A program made the translations under genes and the position numbers. The notes under the pieces are model-generated. The model ran no database searches, was not told the DNA's origin, and saw only the letters and a list, made by a program, of their open reading frames with translations. From assembly GCA_902596065.1 (NCBI GenBank), contig CACJSL010000005.1, forward strand, positions 1 through 57,746: a DNA stretch of 57,746 bases, written 5' to 3'. This document shows, piece by piece, positions 35,574 through 44,446 of the stretch (positions are counted from its first letter, which is position 1; every line of letters starts with the position of its first letter). Source of the stretch: an uncultured Alphaproteobacteria bacterium. Lineage in GTDB: Bacteria; Pseudomonadota; Alphaproteobacteria; HIMB59; GCA-002718135.

Positions 35574-36908
35574 TTAGAGGTTAGACAATTTCAAAGCTTT
35601 TTGTTGTCTTTTGTTAAGTTCTTTTTCTTGAAAATTTTCAATCAAATTATTAAAAAGTCTATACCAATTTACTTCAGCTTTTAAATGCATAAATACTGAA
35701 CCTAAACCGACTGCTGCTCTATCCATAAATACAAATTCTTTAGGCGGTTTAATACCACCTAGTTTTTTAAGTTCAGAATGGACCTCAGCTGCTACTTTCG
35801 CTCCATAAACACCACTATCACTCTCTTGTATTTTTTGAACTTTATCTTTCATTAAAGGTGAATATATAAATTTAGCCCATTTATTTAACACCTCTATCTT
35901 TTTTTTTGAAATATCAGTAAATCCCCATTGTTCGTAGGCATCAACAATTTTTGCTTGATCATTATTTTGAAGAGCAAAATATAGATCTATAACCCCTTTA
36001 ATAAACTTTCCTTTAAAAATCCTCATACAACCAAAATCAAATAGATTTACCGATAAGTTATTTTGTATAGTATAATTTCCTAAATGAGGATCTCCATGAA
36101 TAATACCATATTCATAAAAAGGTTTATACCAAGCATAAAACATATTTTTTGCAATTGTATTACGGGCCTCTTTTTTTTCTTTTATAAATTCTAGGATAGG
36201 CTTTCCTTCTAACCAAGTCATAGTCAATAATCTTTTAGTGGATAGACTTTCTATTACCTCTGGAACATGAACATGTTCACTATCTGAAAATATATTACTA
36301 AATACTTTCATTAATTTTCTTTCTCTCACATAATCAAGTTCTTCTTTTAATCTTTCTGTGATCTCTTTATATATATCGCCTGTCTTAATTGCCTTATTAT
36401 AGGATTGATAAATAGAAAAAATCATTTTTAATTGAGATAAGTCAGCTGATACTGCAGATTCCATATCTGGATATTGAAGTTTACACGCAACAACTTTATT
36501 ATTTTTTATCAGGGCTTTATGAACCTGACCTAGTGATGCGGCTTTGCTTGCTTCCTTACCAAAACTATCAAAACTTTCTTGCCATTTTGAAGTTAACTCT
36601 GCAGCCATTCTTCTTTTGACAAATAACCAACCCATTGATGGTGCATTCGATTGTAAATGCCTTAATTCTTCTACGTATTCTGAAGGAAGTAAATCAGGTA
36701 TAGTTGCAGATAATTGAGCAACTTTCATTAAAGGTCCTTTAATTCCCCCAAGAGCAGCTCTTATTTCTTCAGCATGTTTTTTCTTATCTATCTTAACACC
36801 TAAATATTTTTGAGTAGCAAGTTTTGTTGCTAATTTTCCAACAACTCCTCCAACTTGAGCATATCTTTTAATTTGTTTTGATAAACTTTTAGATTCCAAA
36901 TCTTTCAT
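35574..36908 (-). CDS. ABC1/COQ8/UbiB-family atypical kinase
   Basis: COQ8/UbiB proteins are atypical kinase-like ATPases that support ubiquinone synthesis. The 444-residue protein has the family KxGQ motif as KVAQLSATIPDLLP (about 62-75, Gly replaced by Ala) and the A-rich loop KAASLGQVHKA. IHGDPHLGNY and LFDFGCMR serve as catalytic and metal-binding motifs. Unlike E. coli UbiB it shows no clear C-terminal membrane spans, so it resembles the shorter cytosolic ABC1 proteins common in alphaproteobacteria. A second, classical UbiB may be encoded elsewhere. Confidence 0.88.
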   Translation of the reverse strand: MKDLESKSLSKQIKRYAQVGGVVGKLATKLATQKYLGVKIDKKKHAEEIRAALGGIKGPLMKVAQLSATIPDLLPSEYVEELRHLQSNAPSMGWLFVKRRMAAELTSKWQESFDSFGKEASKAASLGQVHKALIKNNKVVACKLQYPDMESAVSADLSQLKMIFSIYQSYNKAIKTGDIYKEITERLKEELDYVRERKLMKVFSNIFSDSEHVHVPEVIESLSTKRLLTMTWLEGKPILEFIKEKKEARNTIAKNMFYAWYKPFYEYGIIHGDPHLGNYTIQNNLSVNLFDFGCMRIFKGKFIKGVIDLYFALQNNDQAKIVDAYEQWGFTDISKKKIEVLNKWAKFIYSPLMKDKVQKIQESDSGVYGAKVAAEVHSELKKLGGIKPPKEFVFMDRAAVGLGSVFMHLKAEVNWYRLFNNLIENFQEKELNKRQQKALKLSNL

Positions 36909-36917
36909 AAAATAATT

Positions 36918-38717
36918 TTAAAATTTTTCCAAATCATCTATAAAATTTTCAATAACTTTAATTCCTTTTTTCCAAAAATCAGCATTAGAAGGGTTTAAAT
37001 GAAAAGGTTTTAACAAATTTTTGTAATCTTTGGATCCACCTGATTCTAAAAGAGTAATATATTTCTTATCAAAATTTGATAACCCTTCTTCATAAACTCC
37101 ATAAAGAGAATTTACTAAACAATCTCCAAATGCATATGCATATACATAAAAGGGAGAATGGATAAAATGAGGAATGTATGACCAGTAATACTTATATTCT
37201 TCTTCAAACTCTATTGAAGGCCCAAGGCTTTCTTTTTGTACTTGTATCCAAATTGAACAAATTTCTTCTGTTGATAGTTCAGATTTTTTTCTTTGAAGAT
37301 GAACTTTTTTTTCAAATTGATAAAAAGCTATTTGACGAACAACTGTATTAAGCATGTCCTCAACTTTATTTGCCAGTAATGCTTTCTTTTCTTTTAAATT
37401 TTTTTCATTTTTTAAAAGAGATTTAAATGTAAGCATTTCACCAAAAACGCTAGCAGTTTCAGCCAGCGTTAAAGGAGTAGAGGAATTAAAATGCCCTTGT
37501 TTATTTGCTGATAAATATTGATGAACACCATGACCTAGTTCATGCGCTAATGTAGCTACATCTCTAGATTTGCCCTGAAAGTTAAGCAAAATATAGGGAT
37601 GAACACTCGGAACAGTTGAGGCTGAAAAGGCCCCAGGTGATTTTCCGTTCATAACTGGTGCATGTATCCATGATTTTTCAAAAAATATTTCGACAATTTT
37701 TCCAATTAATGGATTAAAGTCTGTATATGCTTTTGTAACAATTTTTCTTGCACTATCCCAAGTATATTGTTTTTTACTTTGAAAAGGTAAAGGTGCATTT
37801 CTATCCCAATATTTTAATTTTTTTAAACCAAACCATTTAGCTTTGATGGCATAATAACGATGAGATAATCTTTTATAAGAATCACTCACTGTATCAGAAA
37901 GTGCGTCAACAACTTTATCTTCAACAACATTAGAAAGATTTCTTGCACTTACTGGGTTGGGGAGTTTTCTCCATTCATCATTAATTGATTTATCTTTTGC
38001 TAGTGTATTAGTAATAGTTGCAAATAAATTAATATTTTTTCCTAAAGTTTTTCCTACTGATTTTGCTGCTGTTTTTCTAGTAGAGGATTTATTATCAGAC
38101 AATAAATTTAATATTTCAGCACTACTTAAAAGTTTATTTTTAAATGGAAATCTCAGAATAGCTATTGTATCATCAAACAACCTAATCCATGCACTAGAAG
38201 AAGTGAGGCTTTTATCTTGTAAAAGTTTTTCTAATTTTTTATCAAGTTGATAAGGTTTAAAAGACCTTCTATTTATTATCCAATTTTTATATTTTATTAA
38301 TCTTTTTTCTTTAAAAAAAATTTTAATTTTTTTATCTGAAATTTGATTTAATTCTAAAGTAAAAAAAATTAGCATAGAAGAAAATTTAGTAATTTTTTCT
38401 TGCATCTGTTGAAAAAAAATTTTGTTTTTTTCATTTTCCATATTTTCAGATACTAACAGATGTGCATATGACAATATTTTATCCATAATTTCATCAATCT
38501 TCTCTATTTCTTCAATTGCTTTTAATAATTTAATTGCAGATAGCTTAATTACTTTGCCTTCATACTTTTTAGAGAATGATTTAGATAATTTTTCAATAAG
38601 ATTAAGATCTTTAAGTATCTTCCTAGAATTAATTGAGGAATATAAATCTCCTAAATTCCATACAGGAAGCGTATTATTAAGAACTTTTTGATTTGATTGC
38701 TTGTTTTTTTTTACCAT
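36918..38717 (-). CDS. M3-family oligoendopeptidase (PepF-like)
   Basis: This is a zinc metallopeptidase that degrades short peptides in the cytoplasm. The 599-residue protein has the active site LAHELGHGVHQYLS (HExxH) near residue 390. The third ligand is the Glu in LTLAETASVFGEML about 25 residues later. Also present are the M3B marks IPHFIHSPFYVYAYAFGDCL and an N-terminal helical domain. No signal peptide is present. It is the first gene of the minus-strand unit ending in pntB and is divergent from fadD over 55 bases. Confidence 0.92.
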   Translation of the reverse strand: MVKKNKQSNQKVLNNTLPVWNLGDLYSSINSRKILKDLNLIEKLSKSFSKKYEGKVIKLSAIKLLKAIEEIEKIDEIMDKILSYAHLLVSENMENEKNKIFFQQMQEKITKFSSMLIFFTLELNQISDKKIKIFFKEKRLIKYKNWIINRRSFKPYQLDKKLEKLLQDKSLTSSSAWIRLFDDTIAILRFPFKNKLLSSAEILNLLSDNKSSTRKTAAKSVGKTLGKNINLFATITNTLAKDKSINDEWRKLPNPVSARNLSNVVEDKVVDALSDTVSDSYKRLSHRYYAIKAKWFGLKKLKYWDRNAPLPFQSKKQYTWDSARKIVTKAYTDFNPLIGKIVEIFFEKSWIHAPVMNGKSPGAFSASTVPSVHPYILLNFQGKSRDVATLAHELGHGVHQYLSANKQGHFNSSTPLTLAETASVFGEMLTFKSLLKNEKNLKEKKALLANKVEDMLNTVVRQIAFYQFEKKVHLQRKKSELSTEEICSIWIQVQKESLGPSIEFEEEYKYYWSYIPHFIHSPFYVYAYAFGDCLVNSLYGVYEEGLSNFDKKYITLLESGGSKDYKNLLKPFHLNPSNADFWKKGIKVIENFIDDLEKF

Positions 38718-38739
38718 TTCTTTAAATTAGATATAGTTC

Positions 38740-38764
38740 TATAATCTAGCCTTTGTAGGGAGGA
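38740..38764 (+). promoter_or_regulatory. Candidate fadD -10 box and unusually strong ribosome-binding site
   Basis: TATAAT lies at 38740-38745. An eight-base Shine-Dalgarno, AGGGAGGA, lies at 38757-38764 with eight bases before the fadD ATG. Most genes in this window have weak or no Shine-Dalgarno, so this is an outlier and fixes the fadD start. No good -35 is seen 17 bases before the TATAAT. Confidence 0.55.
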
Positions 38765-38772
38765 CAAGTAAT

Positions 38773-40566
38773 ATGTCTATAAATTTTGACAATTTTAATA
38801 GTGTGGTGAGTTTATTTAACCAACAATGTAAGGAACTGAAGGATAGTCCCTATTTATGGAGAAAAGTTGAAGGAAAATACCTTTCTTTAAGCTGGCTAGA
38901 AATACAAAAAAAAGTAAATGCTCTAGCAAAGGGCTTAATAAGTCTTGGAATTTTAAAGGGGGATAGAGTTGTAATTCTATCAGAAAATAGGCCTGAATGG
39001 CAAATTGCTGACCTAGCTATAATGTCTATAGGTGGTATTACTGTTCCTGCATATACTACGAGTACCACGAGTGATTATAAACATATAATTAATCATTCTG
39101 AAGCAAGGTGCATCATTATATCTTCTAATGATTTAGCATTAAAGGCTATTCCTGCCACATTAAATAGTAAATGCAAAAATGTTATATTAATAGATGAAGA
39201 TAAAAAAAAATTTGATGATCCCTTATATTTTACAAACTGGAATGATTTGATTGAACAAAATAATAATTCTAAAAATGATAATGATTTAGAAGAAAATATT
39301 AAATCGCAAAAAAGAACTGATACGGCTTGTATAATTTATACTTCAGGTACTGGTGGAAGCCCAAAAGGAGTAATGTTAAGTCATGGAGCAATGTTAATAA
39401 ATTGTAGTGGAGCTCAAGAATTGTTAAAAAACTTAATTTCTGATTTAAGTGAAATTAGGTTTTTATCTTGGCTTCCTCTTTCTCATTCTTATGAACATAC
39501 TTTACAGTTTTATGAAATGGGCATTGGTGCACAAATATATTATGCTGAAGGCATTGATAAACTTTTAGTAAATATGAGTGAAGTCAAACCACATTTTATG
39601 ACAGCAGTACCAAGATTTTATGACTCACTTCATACCAGAATATCACAAGGATTAAAAAAACAAGGAAAATTAAGTCAGTTATTTTTTTCAACAACTCTTA
39701 AACTAGGAAAGAAAAAATATAATAACCAAAAAATGACATCTACGGAAAAAGTTTTAAATGGGATCATGGATAAAATAGTTAGAAAAAAAGTTAATAAGAG
39801 ATTTGGAGGAAGTTTAAGAGCTTTGATTTCTGGAGGAGCTGCTTTAAACTATGAAGTTGGGCTTTATTTAACTGCTTTAGGATTACCTTTATTACAGGGT
39901 TATGGCCAAACTGAAACTGCACCTGTTGTGAGTGCCAATCCTCCTGAAAGAATTAAATTAGATACCGTTGGGACTATATTTAAAGGAACAGAAGTAAAAA
40001 TTGCTGAAGATGGAGAAATATTAGTTCGAGGAGAAAATATTATGAATGGTTATTGGAATGACCCAAAAGCAACCTCTTCAACAATTGTAGATGGCTGGGT
40101 TCATACTGGTGATATTGGAGAATTTGATAATGACAACTATCTAAAAATTACAGATAGAAAAAAAGATATAATAGTCAATGCAGGAGGAGATAATATCTCA
40201 CCTTCAAGAGTAGAAGAGAAACTTAATATTGAACCAGAAATATCTCAATCAATGGTTTACGGTGATTTTAAAAACTATTTAGTTGCCATAATTGTTCCAG
40301 ACAAAGAGCAGGCTTTATTGTGGGCAAAAAATAATAATAAAGAAAATAACTTATCTACTTTAGTTAAAGATGAAGACTATAATAAAATGATAAAAGAAAT
40401 TATATCAAAAGTTAATAATAACCTTGCAGTTATAGAACAAGTAAGAAAATTTATACTAATTGATCATGAGTTTACTATTGAAAATGATATGATGACTCCA
40501 ACAATGAAGGTTAAAAGATATAAGATCAAAAGTGTTTTTGGAGATCAATTAGAAAACTTATATTAA
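38773..40566 (+). CDS. Long-chain acyl-CoA synthetase (AMP-forming)
   Basis: The enzyme activates fatty acids to acyl-CoA through an acyl-adenylate. The 597-residue protein has the AMP-binding signature IIYTSGTGGSPKGVMLSHG near residue 190. The FACS-type run GYGQTETAPVVSAN, then GWVHTGDIGEFDNDNYLKI and DRKKDIIVNAGGDNISPSRVE follow. It resembles FadD15-type synthetases more than E. coli FadD. The start is fixed by a strong ribosome site. Its stop shares TTAA with the convergent DUF1244 gene. It would supply acyl-CoA for catabolism or lipid remodelling. Confidence 0.92.
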   Translation: MSINFDNFNSVVSLFNQQCKELKDSPYLWRKVEGKYLSLSWLEIQKKVNALAKGLISLGILKGDRVVILSENRPEWQIADLAIMSIGGITVPAYTTSTTSDYKHIINHSEARCIIISSNDLALKAIPATLNSKCKNVILIDEDKKKFDDPLYFTNWNDLIEQNNNSKNDNDLEENIKSQKRTDTACIIYTSGTGGSPKGVMLSHGAMLINCSGAQELLKNLISDLSEIRFLSWLPLSHSYEHTLQFYEMGIGAQIYYAEGIDKLLVNMSEVKPHFMTAVPRFYDSLHTRISQGLKKQGKLSQLFFSTTLKLGKKKYNNQKMTSTEKVLNGIMDKIVRKKVNKRFGGSLRALISGGAALNYEVGLYLTALGLPLLQGYGQTETAPVVSANPPERIKLDTVGTIFKGTEVKIAEDGEILVRGENIMNGYWNDPKATSSTIVDGWVHTGDIGEFDNDNYLKITDRKKDIIVNAGGDNISPSRVEEKLNIEPEISQSMVYGDFKNYLVAIIVPDKEQALLWAKNNNKENNLSTLVKDEDYNKMIKEIISKVNNNLAVIEQVRKFILIDHEFTIENDMMTPTMKVKRYKIKSVFGDQLENLY

Positions 40567-40853
40567 TCAGAATTATTTTTCATTTTTTCTAATTGTTCCT
40601 TTGTGGCTTCTAATTGATATTTCTCTTTCCACTCAGAATAAGGCATTCCATAAATTAGTTCTCTTGCTTCATCATAATTTATTTTTATATTTCTTTTTTC
40701 AGCAGCGCTTAAATACCATTTAGATAAACAATTTCTACAAAATCCTGATAAATTCATTAAGTCAATATTTTGAACATCAGTTCTTTTTTTCAAATGATTA
40801 ATTAAAGTTTCTAAAACTTCAGCATATATTTCTTTTTGTAATTTATTGTCCAT
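40563..40853 (-). CDS. DUF1244 family protein
   Basis: The 96-residue protein belongs to the small DUF1244 family of unknown function found in proteobacteria. It shows the full family signature: ETLINHLKKRTDVQNIDLMN, GFCRNCLSKWY with its Cys pair, then ARELIYGMPYSEWKEKYQ. It is highly charged and helical and has no signal peptide. It is encoded alone on the minus strand between fadD and pyk, divergent from pyk over 60 bases. Confidence 0.9.
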   Translation of the reverse strand: MDNKLQKEIYAEVLETLINHLKKRTDVQNIDLMNLSGFCRNCLSKWYLSAAEKRNIKINYDEARELIYGMPYSEWKEKYQLEATKEQLEKMKNNSD

Positions 40854-40870
40854 TTATTTTAATAAAAAAG

Positions 40871-40899
40871 TTACATATTTAATAAATATCAATTATATA
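40871..40899 (+). promoter_or_regulatory. Candidate pyk promoter
   Basis: In the 60-base divergent gap before pyk, TTACAT (40871-40876) and TATATA (40894-40899) are spaced by 17 bases. The ATG follows 14 bases after the -10, leaving a leader of under ten bases and no visible Shine-Dalgarno. The surrounding sequence is so AT-rich that chance matches are likely. Confidence 0.35.
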
Positions 40900-40913
40900 T
40901 TATACAATAATAA

Positions 40914-42362
40914 ATGAAACGTAATAGAAAAGCTAAAATATTAGCTACCCTAGGTCCAGCTTCTTCATCTGAAGAAATAATCGATAAACTTTTTGTTGCA
41001 GGATGTGATGTATTTCGCTTAAATTTTTCTCATGGATCAATTGAAGACCATAGAAATAACTATAAATATATAAGATCTCTTGAAAAAAAATATGATCATG
41101 CAACTTGTATATTAGCAGATTTGCAAGGTCCAAAGCTAAGAATTGGAACGTTTGTCCAAGATAAAATAGAATTAAAAAAAGGCCAAAGTTTTATACTTGA
41201 TTTAGACTCTTCCCCTGGAAATAAAGATAGAGTTAATTTTCCTCATGAAGAAATTTATGAAACTATGACCCCTAATAGTGAAATTTTAATTGATGACGGT
41301 AGGATTAAATTACAAATCATTAAACAAGAAAAAAAATCACTTACAACTGAGGTGTTAAATAGTGGTATTATTTCAAATAATAAAGGTGTTAATATTCCTG
41401 GAGTAGTTTTACCAATTTCTTCATTAACACAAAAAGATAAATCTGATCTAAATAAAGCTCTAGAAATGGGTGTAGATTGGGTAGCATTATCTTTTATTCA
41501 AAGTGCTGAAGATATAAATAATTTAAAAAAACTAGTTGGCAATAAAGCATCTATAATGGCTAAGATAGAAAAACCCTCTGCAGTTAAAAATATTGATTCA
41601 ATAATTGAAGCCAGTGATGGATTAATGATAGCTAGAGGAGATTTAGGTGTTGAAATGCCTGCTGAGCAAATACCTGTAATTCAAAAAAAAATAATTAGTC
41701 GATGCAGAGATTTTGGTAAACCTGTAGTTGTGGCTACTCAAATGTTAGAAAGTATGGTTTCAAACCATACCCCAACAAGAGCTGAAGCATCTGATGTAGC
41801 AAATGCTATATATGATGGAACTGATGCAGTTATGCTATCTGCAGAGTCCGCAATAGGTTTGTTTCCTGAAGAATCAGTTACAATTATGAATAGAATAATT
41901 AAAAGTGTGGAAACAGATAGTAATAATTTTAATCTTGAAATTAAGAATCAAGAAAATTCATCTACGAATAAAAAAATCAGTACAACTGATGCAATTACAA
42001 GTGCAGCTTACACAATAGCAAAAAATGCGGAGGCTAAAGCTATAGTAACTTTTTCTGTAAGCGGAATCACAACTATGAGAATGTCTAGGGAAAGGGCTCC
42101 GGTATTAATTATTGGTCTTTCTCCAATACTAGAAACAGCTAGAAAACTTCAAATATCATGGGGAGTTTATTCCATTCATACTAAACAAGATGCTCAAAAT
42201 GCAACAGAAATGGTAAGCATAGCCTGTAAAGCTCTAAAAAATAAACATTTGGCTGAAGCTGGTAATTCAATAGTTATCACCGCAGGAGTTCCTTTTGGAA
42301 GTGCTGGATCAACAAATCTTCTTAGGATAGCTAAGATTATTGACGATAAAGATCTTACTTAA
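40914..42362 (+). CDS. pyk: Pyruvate kinase
   Basis: Pyruvate kinase makes pyruvate and ATP from phosphoenolpyruvate. The 482-residue protein begins KILATLGPASSSEE. It has RLNFSHGSIEDHR, the metal and substrate loop MAKIEKP, ARGDLGVEMPAEQIP, and VATQMLESM. The C-terminal allosteric domain is present, ending SAGSTNLLRI. Pelagibacter-type SAR11 genomes, as I recall, lack this enzyme, so its presence with pfkA speaks for a different lineage. Its 3' end overlaps the convergent aminotransferase by eight bases. Confidence 0.96.
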   Translation: MKRNRKAKILATLGPASSSEEIIDKLFVAGCDVFRLNFSHGSIEDHRNNYKYIRSLEKKYDHATCILADLQGPKLRIGTFVQDKIELKKGQSFILDLDSSPGNKDRVNFPHEEIYETMTPNSEILIDDGRIKLQIIKQEKKSLTTEVLNSGIISNNKGVNIPGVVLPISSLTQKDKSDLNKALEMGVDWVALSFIQSAEDINNLKKLVGNKASIMAKIEKPSAVKNIDSIIEASDGLMIARGDLGVEMPAEQIPVIQKKIISRCRDFGKPVVVATQMLESMVSNHTPTRAEASDVANAIYDGTDAVMLSAESAIGLFPEESVTIMNRIIKSVETDSNNFNLEIKNQENSSTNKKISTTDAITSAAYTIAKNAEAKAIVTFSVSGITTMRMSRERAPVLIIGLSPILETARKLQISWGVYSIHTKQDAQNATEMVSIACKALKNKHLAEAGNSIVITAGVPFGSAGSTNLLRIAKIIDDKDLT

Positions 42363-43557
42363 GAAGTTTGCAAGCTTCATCAATTCTGTGGCAAGCTTCT
42401 ATTAAAATTTTCTCACTCGTAGCATATGAAAGACGAAAGTATGGAGATAAACCGAAAGCTTCCCCTTGCACTCCAGCAACTCCCCTACTTTCTAGAAGAT
42501 AGTTCATAAATTTTTCGTCAGAATCTAATATAATTCCATCAGGTGTTTTTCTGCCAATAATTCCTTCACAATTTGGATATACATAAAATGCACCAGGGGG
42601 AATTCCACAAGAGATGCCATCAATAGAATTTAATTTTTCAACAACTAAGTCTCTTCTTTTTTTAAAAGCAATGTTATGTTTTTCTATAAAATCTTGATTG
42701 CCTTGAAGCGCTTCTACAGATGCCGCCATGCTAATAGACGAAGTTGAAGAATTACTTTGAGATTGAATCTTATTCATTCCTGATATTACTGCTTTTGGAG
42801 CGCCACAATAACCCAATCTCCAACCAGTCATACAATAAGCTTTTGAGACACCATTTAATGTTAAAGTTCGATTCTTGAGCTTAGGGACAGTTTCAGCAAT
42901 TGTATTAAATTTTTGTTTGTCATAAATAATTTTTTCATAAATATCGTCAGTTAAAATATAAATATTAGGATATTTAAGAAGTATTTGACCTAAATGCATA
43001 AGCTCTTCTTTAGAATATACTGAACCAGTTGGGTTACTGGGACTATTTAAAAAAAGCCATTTAGTTTTTGGCGTTATGTATTTTTCAAGATCATATGGTA
43101 TTAACTTAAAATCATTTTTTTCACTGCACTTTACAATAACTGGTTTTCCTTCAGCTAATAAAACTATATCTGGATAACTTACCCAATATGGAGCAGGAAT
43201 GATAACTTCGTCATCTGGATTAAGTGTTGCCATCATAGCATTATAAATAATATGTTTTCCTCCAACGCCAACCATTATTTCGTCACTTGAATATTCTAGA
43301 TTATTTTCTTTTTTAAATTTATTGATAATTGCATTTTGCAATGCAGGCGTACCCTTTCCTGGTACATACCTAGTTAATCCTTCATTCATCGCTTTAATTG
43401 CAGCCTCTCTGATATTTACAGGTGTATCAAAATCTGGTTCTCCTGCTGCTAAAACTAAAATATCTTTTCCTTCAGCCCGTAATGCATTTGCTTTAGTATT
43501 AATACCAACAGTCATAGATGGTTTAATTCTAGAAAGTCTATCTGCTACAATATTCAT
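42355..43557 (-). CDS. Class I pyridoxal-phosphate aminotransferase, aspartate type
   Basis: This enzyme most likely interconverts aspartate and oxaloacetate, possibly also prephenate and arogenate. The 400-residue protein shows VLAAGEPDFDTPVNI, YVPGKGTPALQNAI, LNSPSNPTGSVYSKEE and the PLP-lysine loop NGVSKAYCMTGWRLGYCGAP. The C-terminal substrate Arg lies in SPYFRLSYATS. This is the Igamma (AAT 1b) subgroup usual in alphaproteobacteria. It follows a TauE/SafE permease gene by 10 bases on the same strand. It would supply aspartate to LysC. Confidence 0.93.
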   Translation of the reverse strand: MNIVADRLSRIKPSMTVGINTKANALRAEGKDILVLAAGEPDFDTPVNIREAAIKAMNEGLTRYVPGKGTPALQNAIINKFKKENNLEYSSDEIMVGVGGKHIIYNAMMATLNPDDEVIIPAPYWVSYPDIVLLAEGKPVIVKCSEKNDFKLIPYDLEKYITPKTKWLFLNSPSNPTGSVYSKEELMHLGQILLKYPNIYILTDDIYEKIIYDKQKFNTIAETVPKLKNRTLTLNGVSKAYCMTGWRLGYCGAPKAVISGMNKIQSQSNSSTSSISMAASVEALQGNQDFIEKHNIAFKKRRDLVVEKLNSIDGISCGIPPGAFYVYPNCEGIIGRKTPDGIILDSDEKFMNYLLESRGVAGVQGEAFGLSPYFRLSYATSEKILIEACHRIDEACKLLK

Positions 43558-43567
43558 TTGTTGAAAA

Positions 43568-44377
43568 TCAAATTATAAAATGTTCAATAACTAGACTTGT
43601 GCATGTAAACAATAAAAAAATGGCGAAAATTTTTTTTAGAATTTCTTTACTAATTCTTGAAGACAATTTTGCTCCAATATTCGCTGTAAATATGCTTGTT
43701 GAAATAACCAAAGCAACTATTAAAATATTTACATATCCAAGTGAATATGGTGGTAAACCCTCAATATTGATACCTAGAAATATATAGGAAATGGCTCCTG
43801 GTAGGGCGATAAAAAATCCCAGAACAGCAGAAGTTCCAACAGCTTGATGCATTTTTTTTGAAAATATACTTAAAATTGGAACACTAAAACTCCCTCCACC
43901 GATTCCTATCAAGGCTGAAAATAATCCTATTAATCCACTAATAAAAAAATTAATAAAAAAATTTTTAGGAATATCATTACCAATTGTTTTTATGTTTCTC
44001 TGAAAAAACATATTTAAAGAAATTAAAAAAGCTAAACTAATAAAAATTAATACTAAAATTTCACCTTCAATTCTACTTGCTAATAATGATCCAATTATAG
44101 ATCCTGATATAATACCTGCTACCCATTTCTTCACAATATTTCTATCTACATTGTTTAATTTTATATGAGAAAGCACAGACGAGATAGAAGTGAATACTAT
44201 TATACAAAGAGAAGAAGCTACTGATACATGCATTACAACATCTATTGAATAGCCTAATTGTAATAAAATAAAATATGAAACAGGAACGATTATTATTCCT
44301 CCACCAACTCCTAATAATCCAGCTATCAAGCCTGAAAAAAGACCCGTTAATAAAAATGTTACAATTAAAATTATCAA
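43568..44377 (-). CDS. TauE/SafE family membrane permease (TTG start)
   Basis: These permeases move sulphite, sulphonates or organic anions. The 269-residue protein has about eight hydrophobic spans in two repeats, each with the family Gly-rich motif: GLIAGLLGVGGGIIIVPVSY near residue 18 and GLFSALIGIGGGSFSVPIL near 155. The start is TTG, supported by AAAGGG seven bases upstream. No regulator or sulphonate-degrading gene is adjacent, so the substrate is open. It leads into the aminotransferase gene. Confidence 0.9.
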   Translation of the reverse strand: MIILIVTFLLTGLFSGLIAGLLGVGGGIIIVPVSYFILLQLGYSIDVVMHVSVASSLCIIVFTSISSVLSHIKLNNVDRNIVKKWVAGIISGSIIGSLLASRIEGEILVLIFISLAFLISLNMFFQRNIKTIGNDIPKNFFINFFISGLIGLFSALIGIGGGSFSVPILSIFSKKMHQAVGTSAVLGFFIALPGAISYIFLGINIEGLPPYSLGYVNILIVALVISTSIFTANIGAKLSSRISKEILKKIFAIFLLFTCTSLVIEHFII

Positions 44378-44384
44378 TTAAAAA

Positions 44385-44390
44385 CCCTTT
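44385..44390 (-). promoter_or_regulatory. Ribosome-binding site that fixes the TTG start of the TauE/SafE gene
   Basis: AAAGGG on the minus strand lies seven bases before the TTG at 44377-44375. No ATG or GTG occurs near enough upstream to serve, and starting later would lose the first membrane span. Confidence 0.6.
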
Positions 44391-44446
44391 TGCATTAGAA
44401 ATTATGTAGTAAACGAGTTCAATAAAAAGTAAAAAGAAATTAAATT

